Shown here in pieces: positions 11,613 through 24,535 of a stretch of 64,000 bases of DNA. Every line of letters starts with the position of its first letter. Within the stretch, counting starts at the first letter, position 1. The stretch covers positions 101,668,001 to 101,732,000 of the forward strand of contig CM065803.1 in NCBI GenBank assembly GCA_033398695.1. The letters run 5' to 3'. The position numbers and the translations under genes were made by a program. Origin of the DNA: Orobanche coerulescens (Eukaryota > Streptophyta > Magnoliopsida > Lamiales > Orobanchaceae). The notes below the pieces were generated by a model. It had not been told where the DNA came from, searched no databases, and saw only the letters and a program-made list of their open reading frames with translations.

Positions 11613-11930
11613 TTAAATAGCCGACAGACTCGACCGTGTCCGCCCGACACGGTCGTGGCGCTGTTGGCCAGCGAGGACTCGACCGTGTCCTGCTCGACAC
11701 GGTCGCGGCGCGGCGGGGCCTTCGATAGTGACCCGTCAAGCGGCGGCTCGCACGACTCGGCCGTGTCTGGAACACGGTCGGGCGTCTGGCGATCGGTTAC
11801 GGCCTATCCGGAAGAGTCCGACTTCGGCCGTGCTGCATAACACGGTCGGGTCACGAGGCGAGACCCGGCATTTCCGGACGAGTACGGCACGGGCCGTGTC
11901 GGACGACACGGCCGAGTTCGGCCGGCAGTG
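11613..11930 (-). promoter_or_regulatory. ACACGGTCG/CGACCGTGT palindrome cluster with TATA-like box, LTR copy 1
   Basis: Repeated inverted pairs such as CGACCGTGTC and GACACGGTCG fill about 300 bp, next to CTATTTAAGG on the minus strand. It has the same place in the LTR as the palindrome clusters of other families but a different sequence. Confidence 0.65.
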
Positions 11931-12629
11931 ATCGGCCAATAACTGAAAAAATGAGCGGGTGAGCTAAGACGACCATAACTCTCTCGTCCGGACTCCGATT
12001 GACTAACCGTTTGAACCATTGGAAAGCTAACTTGATGCTTTATAATATTGCAAAGATTCAGAATTTTTTTGGAGTTTCCAATAATTTATGGTGATTTTTA
12101 CAAAGCCGAACTCATACTTAGAAAAGTCGTTTAGTAATCCTGAACTCAACAAAACGACACCGAAACCCGAACCTGAATACGAACCGAAGATACGGTTACG
12201 AAGTACTCACAAAGACGAATCTAAGAGCTAGTAGAGCACACGATTTCGACCACCCGAAGGCTCGAAATTCGACAACGGAAGGTAATTACCCCAAACTTTG
12301 GGAAATTACGAAAATGGCCCAAATGCCCGAAAATCACCATACGACAACGAATAATCAAACCGAAGCTCACAACACGTATAACAACGTTAAATGAACTTAC
12401 GAAAAACCCCAAACGATAGTTTCGAACGAGATTCGCAAGAACCGAACTCAAGCGCGGAAAAGTCGCTTAAAGCACGGAACTCAACAAAGCAAAGACCAAA
12501 CGAACTCGGATGACAAAAAGTGCAGAATTAAATATTCTCCGAATGACGAAACGGTCAAAAGCGAGTTGTCTAAACGGGCCTCCGCCGAAAAAAGAAAATT
12601 ACCGGAAATCCGAAATTGCGGATATTACA

Positions 12630-15382
12630 TTCTACCCTCCTTAAAAGAAGTTTCGTCCGAAACTTAAATCAAGTAGGAGAAGCAATATCCTTCCAGAAAA
12701 CTCAACGAGATACACAAGAACCGAAAAAAATCGCGCCTAACGGTGAAACGTTACAAGCAACGCGAAAGAACATACGGCGTGAAAACACGCCCACGACGAC
12801 CAATACGACGCCACCTAGAGACATAATAAAATCAACAAGTGACAAGCGTCATCAAGCGAGATAATACAATCGAGTCGATTATCCGAACAATCACAAAACA
12901 CAACGAACAAAAATCAATACGATTGACCAACCCAACGGTTCATCAATCAAAACGCGAGCCAAACGGCCCGAACAAATACGAATTCCACCGCCCAAGGTTG
13001 GAAGATCGAAACGAGACTAATTTCTCAAACTTAAGGGAATTACGAAGGAGTGCGGCGCTCAACAATCACGAAACGAGATCAACAAAAACCGATCAATCAA
13101 ACGATCGAATCACAACGATCGAGACAACAAAAATCGAACAATCACGTTCGAATCACAAAGGACAATAAAATTCAGACAACAACTCCAAGGTCCACATCTC
13201 GACTCGAGACAATATATGATCTGGTGAAAACAACATGTGCCTTCACATAAGATCCACAGGAAAGGGAATAGAAATTGAAAAGTCACAATGATAACCAGAT
13301 CGACCCAAAATAAGATCACAGCTCGTTCGAATGATGAAACCGAAATACAGAACAAGTTCATAAAGTATCAACGAATACGACGAGTCGATAGACCTGAGAA
13401 AGAGGAAATGCAGAAGTCAAAACGATACAGGCATTACATTCGACCTCTTATAAAAGAAATGTCGTTCCCGCAACTCACAACAACTGGAGTAAGGTGACAA
13501 CACAAAAAGCAAACGACAGAAATATCTCCCATGGGCCTCTCAGATCCGATCCTCATATCTTTACTGAAGTTCGCGCCCCGAAAGACTCGGAACCCAACTC
13601 GCAAAACTGGATCCTGTATCTCTCGGGTCCACACTTGAAAAGCGTTACTGACGAGAAGGACAATTGGCACGTACATGCCCCCGGCACAATACGTTCGAAA
13701 TGCCTCGGCTCGGCATATCGAAAATACAGATGCTAGATACAATGGAACATAACACCGCAAAACAACATACCGGAGATGCCAACTCAGCATAATAAAGAAT
13801 CATAACACATATCATATACAACGATTACCATCGTAAAGTAATACACACACAAACACTACAACAACAACAGTATCGTTCGGCGACATCAACGGCCCGAACG
13901 ATAATCAGCACATAATTACAAACATTATGAAACAATCACACATGTACACAAACGTACAAACCCAAGCTTCAACATCTCACACTCGTGCGACAACACGCAA
14001 ATCGGCACGAGGTGATAAACAGAAAACACCAGTTCACACCCCTCACAGAGGGCTAGTACAATAATTGCGTGGCAATGCCTCGACGTTCATGCCACCAATT
14101 CGATCATACTCGGGAGGAACATCAAAACGACAAAGCAAAAATCATACATACATTCCCAAACGCAAACGGGAATTGATAGGTTTTAAAAAAAAAAAGAAAT
14201 AAAAACCACCTTTTGAAAATAATTTAGAAAAACACCGGTTGATCTTGAGTATCACCTTTAAAAAAAAAGTACAAACGTGAAACATCGTTATCGAGACTTT
14301 GGAAAAGCATTTCGCATTTGAGAAAAATGAGGACACTTTCTCTTAGTGGAAAACTTTCAGAATATTCGACCCTCGGGTCTAAGTAAAAGTGTTTATAAAA
14401 CATTGAAAAATATCTCAAAACATTTTGGTCCTCGAGGTAGAAGAATTCGGAAACATATCGTGGCACCTTGGAAGTACCATGAGAAAACAATTCATTTTAA
14501 ACGTACGTCTCGAAATTTATTTCTAGGATACTCAAGATTTTCAAAGATAATTCAATGGGCTAGAATGCCCAAAAATCTCAGGTAATTACACGGAACATTA
14601 TAGCGTTGTGGGTCCCGCGCCGGAACCCACCAGGATAAAAACTATTTACAAAAATGCCAAAAGGGCCGATGACGGTAATATTTCAAAAACTCACAAAAGC
14701 CATTTACAAAATACTAAATACCGTCATAAGAATTTCGCCAAAACGATCAAGGCCATAATGTCAAAACTCGGTTAAGGGAATCGATTTTCAAAATAAAACT
14801 CAGTCGGTAAAATACTGAAAGCCATTACAAAAGAACTCACGCAGCGGATAAAAAAATACGATCCAACATGCACAATCCAATTGAATACGTCTCACAGCAT
14901 CTAGTTTAAACATATAACAAAACCATTCCTCGGAGTTTCCCACGAACTCAGTCGCCGATACCTTTTCGAAATCCATCAAGGTTTACAACTTCCACACCAT
15001 ACCACACCACCCGGTGGTTCAAAGATAAAACAATAATGTGCCCAGTTCTATACACATACTATATGCCACAAGTACTAAACACAATTATATTACACAATAC
15101 TGTGTAAAGAAAATCATGCACCACAATTAACTCACTAAGATAAAATCGAGATACACAGGTACTTCGCATAAAAGAGGAGACTTACATCCACAGGTCGCAC
15201 GGAGGTGACGGTCGCCCACGATACTAATCTCGTCCGACAACATAACCGACACGTTGTGACTACGCACAACTCAACTTGTCACCTGATGACTCAAACGACA
15301 TGACAACACATTACTCGACAAATCACGACTTGACTCGACCCGACAGCCTAGGTTTCCGCAACCTAAGCTCTGATACCATAAT
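12630..15382 (-). other. family E internal region 1, no gag or pol
   Basis: It runs on the minus strand from the PBS (15367-15378) to the polypurine tract AAGGAGGGTAGAA (12630-12642). No retroelement protein motif is visible in six frames; the short open frames are unremarkable. Inside are older LTR pieces: 14500-15260 matches the reverse complement of the family H leader (41700-42310), including a stem-loop GTGGGTTC/GGACCCAC. A degraded polypurine/LTR-start signature sits near 13436-13490. The terminal AAGTTTCG/CGAAACTT hairpin (12648-12665) is intact although there is no pol gene. Confidence 0.8.
15367..15378 (-). other. primer binding site, array unit 1
   Basis: The minus strand reads TGGTATCAGAGC, an exact 12-base complement of the initiator-Met tRNA 3' end, four bases from the LTR edge, followed by a TAGGTT/AACCTA hairpin. 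Confidence 0.9.
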
Positions 15383-16144
15383 TGTAACAACCCCAAAACC
15401 GTATGGGAATATTACACGCCGTAGACCCTTTCCACAAGGATCTACCAGGCTAAGCATCCATAAACAACCAAGTGCTTGCCCGACCAGGGTCAAACAATAT
15501 AATGATACAGACCGATATGGTCACTTACACGTGAATACACAGACCGATGAGGTCACACAACCCAATCGATAAAACTGACTTAAATAACATTACCCACACA
15601 GGGGTCGAAATACAATACAATAAGACCGAAATCAACTCGACAACACAACAAAAATCAAAATAACTCTCGACTCATGATTAGTATCGCACTCGTCATCCTC
15701 TTGTGCCAATCCCGTGATCGCCTCCGAATCTACCTGCACTGACGCAAACAGACATCCACCCCCGACACTGGGGTTAGTAAACTCCACTGCTTTTACTAGT
15801 GCAAGTATCAAATCATACGAAATGTAACAAGCAATTAATAATCGTGATCAAATATATTAATCAAGTATCAAATATTCCTGGAGGTTTTCACAAGAGAAGA
15901 TAAGCTATGAAGCATTCGAAAATAAGATTATCATCTCGGGAATTTTAAATTTCAAAACCTTAAGACCTCAAGTCCTTATTCACAAAACCTTTCGAAAACT
16001 TAAGGGCCTTAACCCAAAACTTGTTTAATAATTCAACAGATTTACAATACCTAAACATTTCCATAAATCTCGTGGGGCTCGGCCCAACATTCTTTCTTAA
16101 AACTTTTCCTGTAAAAACTTTGATTTGAAAAGTATCATGCTCAT

Positions 16145-16672
16145 GACACCGTGATCCACTGTCACGTGTCTCCGTAGGTTCAACAACCCGCACGGACTAC
16201 ATCACGCACAATTAAACAAACATAATCAATTACGACACCGTGATCCACTGTCACGTGTCTCCGTAGGTTCAACAACCCACACGGACTATTAACCAAACAT
16301 AACCAATTCCGACACCGTGATCCACTGTCACGTGTCTCCGTAGGTTCAACAACCCACACGGACTATTAACCAAACATAACCAATTCCGACACCGTGATCC
16401 ACTGTCACGTGTCTCCGTAGGCATAACAACCCGCACGGACTATATCAATCACAACAATCACACACACAGTCCTGACACCGTAGTCCACTGCCACGTGTCA
16501 CCGTAAGCCCCGTCGAGCTCACCCGGTTGGACGCACTGTGTCCGAAACTCATGGTCCACTGCCATGCGTTATCGTAGGCCTCGCTGCATCAAAGACGATT
16601 GGACCTCGCACTCACTAAGTTCTGATCCCGTAGTCCACTGCCACGAATCCTCGTAGGTCCCGTCGAACCAAC
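16145..16672 (-). repeat. tandem G-box repeats, LTR copy 2
   Basis: Same CACGTGTC-containing units as in copy 1, beginning at 16145. Confidence 0.8.
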
Positions 16673-17453
16673 ACGAGTGAACTTAGCGGTCATACACATA
16701 TTCACATTCACATTACATACAACAACGAGCACCATTAATCAATCACCTTGATCACCACAAAATCGTACATTGCACGCAAATAACACAACCAACTCAAACG
16801 GAACATATTTACGAAGGCAAGAAAAGTCATTATACATCTCATACGTAATTACTAGTCGCAAGATACAAGTCGTATAGTAAGATACTTGCCTTAATAACCG
16901 CTACCAAACGCTCCGAAGAACACGGTTCGACCTGGAAGCTCGGACCCCGAAGAAGACAATGAACGGAAGGGTTTCGACTCGAGTTCTTCACAAGAATTCG
17001 ACCCTAACAACATAAATTCAATAAATCATCGATCATACGAGGAAGAATAATCGCAGAACGCCCGAAAACCCCTCTATGACATTTTACCGGACACCTTCAA
17101 GGCGTCGGTCAAGAACTCGACCAAAACAACGAATCGATACGATCCAACCATGGGATAACAAGGGAAATGATACAATACATCTAAATAATCATCGATCCAT
17201 CACAATCCTAAGTTAAATCGGATTAAACGGACGAAATCGAACAAAATACCCAAAATCCCCAAAATTAGATTTCTAGAAAATCTGACCTGATTCGCTCGAT
17301 CAAAGGATGTTAAAGGATGAATGATTGATGATATGAACTCCAAGACTTCATGGATTTATTGAACAACAACATCTCTCCATGATAGAAACAACCCCAGCCG
17401 CGGAAGAGAAGTAGAAGAAGGAGAAAAAATGGCGAAAAACGCATTGCTGGGCC

Positions 17454-17765
17454 TTAAATAGGCTGACAGACTCGACCGTGTCCGCCTGACACGGTCGTGG
17501 CGCGCAGCTGGACGGCAGGGACTCGACCGTGTCCTGCTAGACACGGTCGCGGCGCGGAGGGGCCTTCTGATAGTGACCCGTCCGAGCCGACTGGCACGAC
17601 TCGACCGTGTCTGGAACACGGTCGGGCCCTGGGCGCTTCTCGCCTATCCGAAGAGTCCGACTCGGCCGTGCTGCATAACACGGTCGGGTCTCGAGGCGAG
17701 ACTTCGGCATTTCCGGACGAGTGCGGCACGGGCCGTGTCGGACGACACGGCCGAGTTCGGCCGGC
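17454..17765 (-). promoter_or_regulatory. ACACGGTCG palindrome cluster, LTR copy 2
   Basis: Inverted CGACCGTGT/ACACGGTCG pairs next to TTAAATAGG. Spacers differ by small indels from copies 1 and 3. Confidence 0.63.
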
Positions 17766-18465
17766 GTGATCGCCAATAATCAAAAAATGAGCGGGTGAGC
17801 TAAGACGACCATAACTCTCTCGTCGGGACTCCGATTGACTAACCGTTTGAACCATTGGAAAGCTAACTTGATGCTTTATAATATTGCAAAGATTCAGAAT
17901 TTTTTGGAGTTTCCAATAATTTATGGTGATTTTTACAAAGCCGAACTCATACTTAGAAAAGTCGTTTAGTAATCCTGAACTCAACAAAACGACACCGAAA
18001 CCCGAACCTGAATACGAACCGAAGATACGGTTACGAAGTACTCACAAAGACGAATCTAAGAGCTAGTAGAACACACGATTTCGACCACCCGAAGGCTCGA
18101 AATTCGACAACGGAAGGTAATTACCCCAAACTTTGGGAAATTACGAAAATGGCCCAAATGCCCGAAAATCACCATACGACAACGAATAATCAAACCGAAG
18201 CTCACAACACGTATAACAACGTTAAATGAACTTACGAAAAACCCCAAACGATAGTTTCGAACGAGATTCGCAAGAACCGAACTCAAGCGCGGAAAAGTCG
18301 CTAAAAAGCACGGAACTCAACAAAGCAGCACCGAAACGAACTCGGATGACAAAAAGTGCAGAATTAAATATTCTCCGAATGACGAAACGGTCAAAAGCGA
18401 GTTGTCTAAACGGGCCTCCGCCGAAAAAAGAAAATTACCGGAAATCCGAAATTGCGGATATTACA

Positions 18466-21229
18466 TTCTACCCTCCTTAAAAGAAGTTTCGTCCCGAAAC
18501 TTAAATCAAGTAGGGAGAAGCAATATCCTTCCAGGAAAACTCAACGAGATACACAAGAACCGAAAAAAAAAATCGCGCCCAACGGTGAAACGTTACAAGC
18601 AACGCGAAAGAACATACAGCGTGAAAACACGCCCCACGACGACCAATACGACGCCACCGGTAGAGACATAATAAAATCAACAAGTGACAAGCGTCATCAA
18701 ACAGATAATACAATCGAGTCGATTATCTGAACAATCACAAAACACAACGAACAAAAATCAATACGATTGACCAACCCAACGGTTCATCAATCAAAACGCG
18801 AGCCAAACGCTGAACAAATACGGAATTCCACCGCCCAAGGGTTGGAAGATCGAAACGAGACTAATTTCTCAAACTTAAGGGAATTACGAAGGAGTCTGAA
18901 CGTTCAACAATCACGAAACGAGATCAACAAAAACCGATCAATCAAACGATCGAATCACAACGATCGAGACAACAAAAATCGAACAATCACGTTCGAATCA
19001 CAAAGGACAATAAAATTCAGACAACAACTCCAAGGTCCACATCTCGACTCGAGACAATATATGATCTGGTGAAAACAACATGTGCCTTCACATAAGATCC
19101 ACAGGAAAGGGAATAGAAATTGAAAAGTCACAATGATAACCAGATCGACCCAAAATAAGATCACAGCTCGTTCGAATGATGAAACCGAAATACAGAACAA
19201 GTTCATAAAGTATCAACGAATACGACGAGTCGATAGACCTGAGAAAGAGGAAATGCAGAAGTCAAAACGATACAGGCATTACATTCGACCTCTTATAAAA
19301 GAAATGTCGTTCCCGCAACTCACAACAACCGGAGTAAGGTGACAACACAAAAGCAAACGCGTAAATATCTCCCATGGGCCTCTCGAGATCCGATCCTCAT
19401 ATCTTTATCGAAGTTCGCGACCCGAAAGACTCGGAACCCAACTCGCAAAACCGGATCCTGTATCTCTCGGGTCCACACTTGAAAAGCGCATCGACGAGAA
19501 GGACAATTGGCACGTACATGCCCCGCACAATACGCTCAAAATGCCTCGGCTCGGCATATCGAAAATACAGATGCTAGATACAAAGGAAAATAACACCGCA
19601 AAACAACATACCGGAGATGCCAACTCAAAGATAATAAAGAATCATAACACATATCATATACAACGATTACCATCGTAAAGTAATACACACACAAACACTA
19701 CAACAACAACAGTATCGTTCGGCGACATCAACGGCCCGAACGATAATCAGCACATAATTACAAACATTATGAAACAATCACACATGTACACAAACGTACA
19801 AACCCAAGCTTCAACATCTCACACTCGTGCGACAACACGCAAATCGCCACGAGGTGATAAACAGAAAACACCAGTTCACACCCCTCACAGAGGGCTAGTA
19901 CAATAATTGCGTGGCAATGCCTCGACGTTCATGCCACCAATTCGATCATACTCGGGAGGAACATCAAAACGACAAAGCAAAAATCATACATACATTCCCA
20001 AACGCAAACGGGAATTGATAGGTTTTAAAAAAAAAACAAGAAATAAAAACCACCTTTTGAAAATAATTTAGAAAAACACCGGTTGATCTTGAGTATCACC
20101 TTTAAAAAAAAAGTACAAACGTGAAACATCGTTATCGAGACTTTGGAAAAGCATTTCGCATTTGAGAAAAATGAGGACACTTTCTCTTAGTGGAAAACTT
20201 TCAGAATATTCGACCCTCGGGTCTAAGTAAAAGTGTTTATAAAACATTGAAAAATATCTCAAAACATTTTGGTCCTCGAGGTAGAAGAATTCGAAAACAT
20301 ATCGTGGCACCTTGGAAGTACCATGAGAAAACAATTCATTTTAAACGTACGTCTCGAAATTTATTTCTAGGATACTCAAGATTTTCAAAGATAATTCAAT
20401 GGGCTAGAATGCCCAAAAATCTCAGGTAATTACACGGAACATTATAGCGTTGTGGGTCCCGCGCCGGAACCCACCAGGATAAAAACTATTTACAAAAACG
20501 CCAAAAGGGCCGATGACGGTAATATTTCAAAAACTCACAAAAGCCATTTACAAAATACTAAATACCGTCATAAGAATTTCGCCAAAACGATCAAGGCCAT
20601 AATGTCAAAACTCGGTTAAGGGAATCGATTTTCAAAATAAAACTCAGTCGGTAAAATACTGAAAGCCATTACAAAAGAACTCACGCAGCGGATAAAAAAA
20701 AAATACAGTCCAACATGCACAATCCAATTGAATACGTCTCACAGCATCTAGTTTAAACATATAACAAAACCATTCCTCGGAGTTTCCCACGAACTCAGTC
20801 GCCGATACCTTTTCGAAATCCATCAAGGTTTACAACTTCCACACCATACCACACCACCCGGTGGTTCAAAGATAAAACAATAATGTGCCCAGTTCTATAC
20901 ACATACTATATGCCACAAGTACTAAACACAATTATATTACACAATACTGTGTAAAGAAAATCATGCACCACAATTAACTCACTAAGATAAAATCGAGATA
21001 CACAGGTACTTCGCATAAAAGAGGAGACTTACATCCACAGGTCGCACGGAGGTGACGGTCGCCCACGATACTAATCTCGTCCGACAACATAACCGACACG
21101 TTGTGACTACGCACAACTCAACTTGTCACCTGATGACTCAAACGACATGACAACACATTACTCGACAAATCACGACTTGACTCGACCCGACAGCCTAGGT
21201 TTCCGCAACCTAAGCTCTGATACCATAAT
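18466..21229 (-). other. family E internal region 2, no gag or pol
   Basis: Almost identical to internal region 1, including an 83-codon open frame with the same translation (18955-19206, as at 13110-13361). That identity reflects recent duplication, not selection on a protein. Polypurine tract at 18466; PBS at 21214-21225. Confidence 0.8.
21214..21225 (-). other. primer binding site, array unit 2
   Basis: TGGTATCAGAGC on the minus strand, four bases from the LTR edge at 21230. Confidence 0.9.
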
Positions 21230-22003
21230 TGTAACAACCCCAAAACCGTATGGGAATATTACACGCCGTAGACCCTTTCCACAAGGATCTACCAGGCTAA
21301 GCATCCATAAACAACCAAGTGCTTGCCCGACCAGGGTCAAACAATATAATGATACAGACCGATATGGTCACTTACACGTGAATACACAGACCGATGAGGT
21401 CACACAACCCAATCGATAAAACTGACTTAAATAACATTACCCACACAGGGGTCGAAATACAATACAGCGGAAGACTGAAATCAACTCGACAACACAACAA
21501 AAATCAAAATAACTCTCGACTCATGATTAGTATCGCACTCGTCATCCACTTGTGCCAATCCTGTGGATGCTCCCGAATCTACCTGCACTGGACGCAAAAC
21601 AGACATCCACCCCCCGATTACTCGGGGGTTAGTAAAACTCCACTGTTTTACTAGTGCAAGTATCAAATCATACGAAATGTAACAAGCAATTAATAATCGT
21701 GATCAAATATATTAATCAAGTATCAAATATTCCCGGGAGGTTTTCACAAGAGAAGATAAGCTATGAAGCATTCGAAAATAAGATTATCATCTCGGGAATT
21801 TTTAGAATTTCAAAACCTTAAGACCTCAAGTCCTTATTCACAAAACCTTTCGAAAAACTTAAGGGCCTTAACCCAAAACTTGTTTAATAATTCAACAGTT
21901 TACAATACCGGAAACATTTCCATAAATCTCGTGGGGCTCGGCCCAACATTCTTTCTTAAAACTTTTCCTGTAAAAACTTTGATTTGAAAAGTATCATGCT
22001 CAT

Positions 22004-22525
22004 GACACCGTGATCCACTGTCACGTGTCTCCGTAGGTTCAACAACCCGCACGGACTACATCACGCACAATTAAACAAACATAATCAATTCTGACACCGT
22101 GATCCACTGTCACGTGTCTCCGTAGGTTCAACAACCCACACGGACTATTAACCAAACATAACCAATTCCGACACCGTGATCCATTGTCACGTGTCTCCGT
22201 AGGTTCAACAACCCACACGGACTATTAACCAAACATAACCAATTCCGACACCGTGATCCACTGTCACGTGTCTCCGTAGGCATAACAACCCGCACGGACT
22301 ATATCAATCACAACAATCACACACACAGTCCTGACACCGTAGTCCACTGCCACGTGTCACCGTAAGCCCCGTCGAGCTCACCCGGTTGACGACCGTGTCC
22401 GAAACTCATGGTCCACCGCCATGCGTTATCGTAGGCCTCGTCGGACCAAAGACGATTGGACCTCGCACTCACTAAGTTCTGATCCCGTAGTCCACTGCCA
22501 CGAATCCTCGTAGGTCCCGTCGAAC
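22004..22525 (-). repeat. tandem G-box repeats, LTR copy 3
   Basis: CACGTGTC-containing units as in the other two LTRs. Confidence 0.8.
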
Positions 22526-23304
22526 CAACACGAGTGAACTTAGCGGTCACACACATATTCACATTCACATTACATACAACAACGAGCACCATTAATCAAT
22601 CACCTTGATCACCACAAAATCGTACATTGCACGCAAATAACACAACCAACTCAAACGGAACATATTTACGAAGGCAAGAAAAGTCATTATACATCTCATA
22701 CGTAATTACTAGTCGCAAGATACAAGTCGTATAGTAAGATACTTGCCTTAATAACCGCTACCAAACGCTCCGAAGAACACGGTTCGAACGGGAAGCTCGG
22801 ACCCCGAAGAAGACAATGAACGGAAGGGTTTCGAATCGAGTTCTTCACAAGAATTCGACCCTAACAACATAAATTCAATAAATCATCGATCATACGAGGA
22901 AGAATAATCGCAGAACGCCCGAAAACCCCTCTATGACATTTTACCGGACACCTTCAAGGCGTCGGTCAAGAACTCGACCAAAACAACGAATCGATACGAT
23001 CCAACCATGGGATAACAAGGGAAATGATACAATACATCTAAATAATCATCAATCCATCACAATCCTAAGTTAAATCGGATTAAACTGGAAAATCGAACAA
23101 AATACCCAAAATCCCCAAAATTAGATTTCTAGAAAATCAATTCGATTCGCTTCGATCAAAGGATGTTATAGGATGGATGATTGATGATATGAACTCCAAG
23201 ACTTCATGGATTTATTGAACAACAACATCTCTCCATGATAGAAACAACCTACCATGAAGAGAAGTAGAAGAAGGAGAAAAAATGGCGAAAAAACGATCTT
23301 TGGC

Positions 23305-23615
23305 CTTAAATAGCCGACAGACTCGACCGTGTCCGCCTCGACACGGTCGTGGCGCGCACTGGCCGGCAGGACTCGACCGTGTCTCGCTACACACGGTCGC
23401 GGCGCGAGGGGCCTTCGATAGTGACCCGTCTCGGCGACTTCGACGACTCGACCGTGTCCCGAACACGGCCGGGCCCGGGCGTCGGCTCGCCTATCCGGAA
23501 GAGTTCGACTGGCCGCGCTGCACGACACGGTCGGGTCCTGAGGCAGAGACTTCGGCATTTCCGGACGAGTACGGCACGGGCCGTGTCGGACGACACGGCC
23601 GAGTTCGGCCGGCAG
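23305..23615 (-). promoter_or_regulatory. ACACGGTCG palindrome cluster, LTR copy 3
   Basis: Same location and motif type as 11613-11930, with different spacer indels. Confidence 0.63.
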
Positions 23616-24317
23616 TGATCGGCCAATAACTGAAAAAATGAGCGGGTGAGCTAAAACGACCATAACTCTCTCGTCCGGACTCCGATTGACTAACCGTTTG
23701 AACCATTGGAAAGCTAACTTGATGCTTTATAATATTGCAAAGATTCAGAATTTTTTTGGAGTTTCCAATAATTTATGGTGATTTTTACAAAGCCGAACTC
23801 ATACTTAGAAAAGTCGTTTAGTAATCCTGAACTCAACAAAACGACACCGAAACCCGAACCTGAATACGAACCGAAGATACGGTTATGAAGTACTCACAAA
23901 GACGAATCTAAGAGCTAGTAGAACACATGATTCCGACCACCCGAAGGCTCGAAATTCGACAACGGAAGGTAATTACCTCAAACTTTGGGAAATTACGAAA
24001 ATGGCCCAAATGCCCGAAAATCACCATACGACAACGAATAATCAAACCGAAGCTCACAACACGTATAACAACGTTAAATGAACTTACGAAAAACCCCAAA
24101 TGACAGTTTCGAACGAGATTCGCAAGAACCGAACTCAAGCGCGGAAAAGTCGCTAAAAAGCACGGAACTCAACAAAGCAGCACCGAAACGAACTCGGATG
24201 ACAAAAAGTGCAGAATTAAATATTCTCCGAATGACGAAACGGTCAAAAGCGAGTTGTCTAAACGGGCCTCCGCCGAAAAAAGAAAATTACCGGAAATCCG
24301 AAATTGCGGATATTACA

Positions 24318-24535
24318 TTCTACCCTCCTTAAAAGAAGTTTCGTCCCGAAACTTAAATCAAGTAGGGAGAAGCAATATCCTTCCAGGAAAACTCAACGAG
24401 ATACACAAGAACCGAAAAAAAAAATCGCGCCCAATGGTGAAACGTTACAAGCAACGCGAAAGAACATACAGCGTGAAAACACGCCCCACGACGACCAATA
24501 CGACGCCACCGGTAGAGACATAATAAAATCAACAA
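24318..24535 (-). other. stub of a third family E internal region
   Basis: It matches 18466-18683 (polypurine tract, AAGTTTCG hairpin and onward) and stops at 24535, where family A LTR sequence begins. The array was longer, or the element was cut by recombination. Confidence 0.8.

Larger units (their letters stand above)
9525..12629 (-). repeat. family E LTR copy 1
   Basis: The minus strand starts TGTAATATCCGC at 12629 and ends GGGGATGTTACA at 9525 (3105 bp). It holds the box near 11975-12035, the ACACGGTC palindrome cluster, a TTTAA TATA-like site (11613-11620), G-box repeats (10304-10830), GCTGACC-type spacing motifs and the U5 stem-loop (9563-9570 with 9580-9587). It acts as the 3' LTR of the first unit. 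Confidence 0.88.
15383..18465 (-). repeat. family E LTR copy 2 (shared by both array units)
   Basis: 3083 bp, TGTAATATCC at 18465 and GGTTGTTACA at 15383. It has the 5' LTR role for unit 1 (PBS beside it) and the 3' LTR role for unit 2 (polypurine tract at 18466). U5 stem-loop: 15421-15428 with 15438-15445. Small indels against copies 1 and 3 concentrate in GC-rich palindromes and near 15690-15770. Confidence 0.88.
21230..24317 (-). repeat. family E LTR copy 3
   Basis: 3088 bp, TGTAATATCC at 24317 and GGTTGTTACA at 21230. A polypurine tract and hairpin lie on its far side (24318 onward), so this LTR too was once followed by another internal region. U5 stem-loop: 21268-21275 with 21285-21292. 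Confidence 0.88.
9525..24535 (-). mobile_element. tandem array of a non-coding LTR retrotransposon (family E): LTR-internal-LTR-internal-LTR-partial internal
   Basis: Three near-identical LTRs (9525-12629, 15383-18465, 21230-24317) alternate with two full internal regions of about 2.76 kb and a 218-bp third stub. The repeat period is about 5.85 kb. Each junction has a proper PBS on one side and a polypurine tract on the other, so each LTR is shared by neighbours. Neither internal region encodes gag or pol, so the family is non-autonomous (LARD-like). Such arrays can arise by unequal or LTR-LTR recombination; an assembly duplication cannot be excluded from sequence alone. The left edge cuts a family C LTR and the right edge joins a family A LTR fragment, with no target duplication visible. 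Confidence 0.88.

Noticed and set aside
11470..12019. Long Arg/Pro/Ser-rich open frames over the palindrome clusters, on both strands
   Set aside because: GC-rich palindromic repeats open several frames at once; the same happens at 17356-17987, 23166-23706, 50220-50642 and 57134-57598.
13110..13361. 83-codon open frame conserved exactly at 18955-19206
   Set aside because: Identity follows from recent array duplication; no domain, no start context, and all surrounding non-coding sequence is equally identical.
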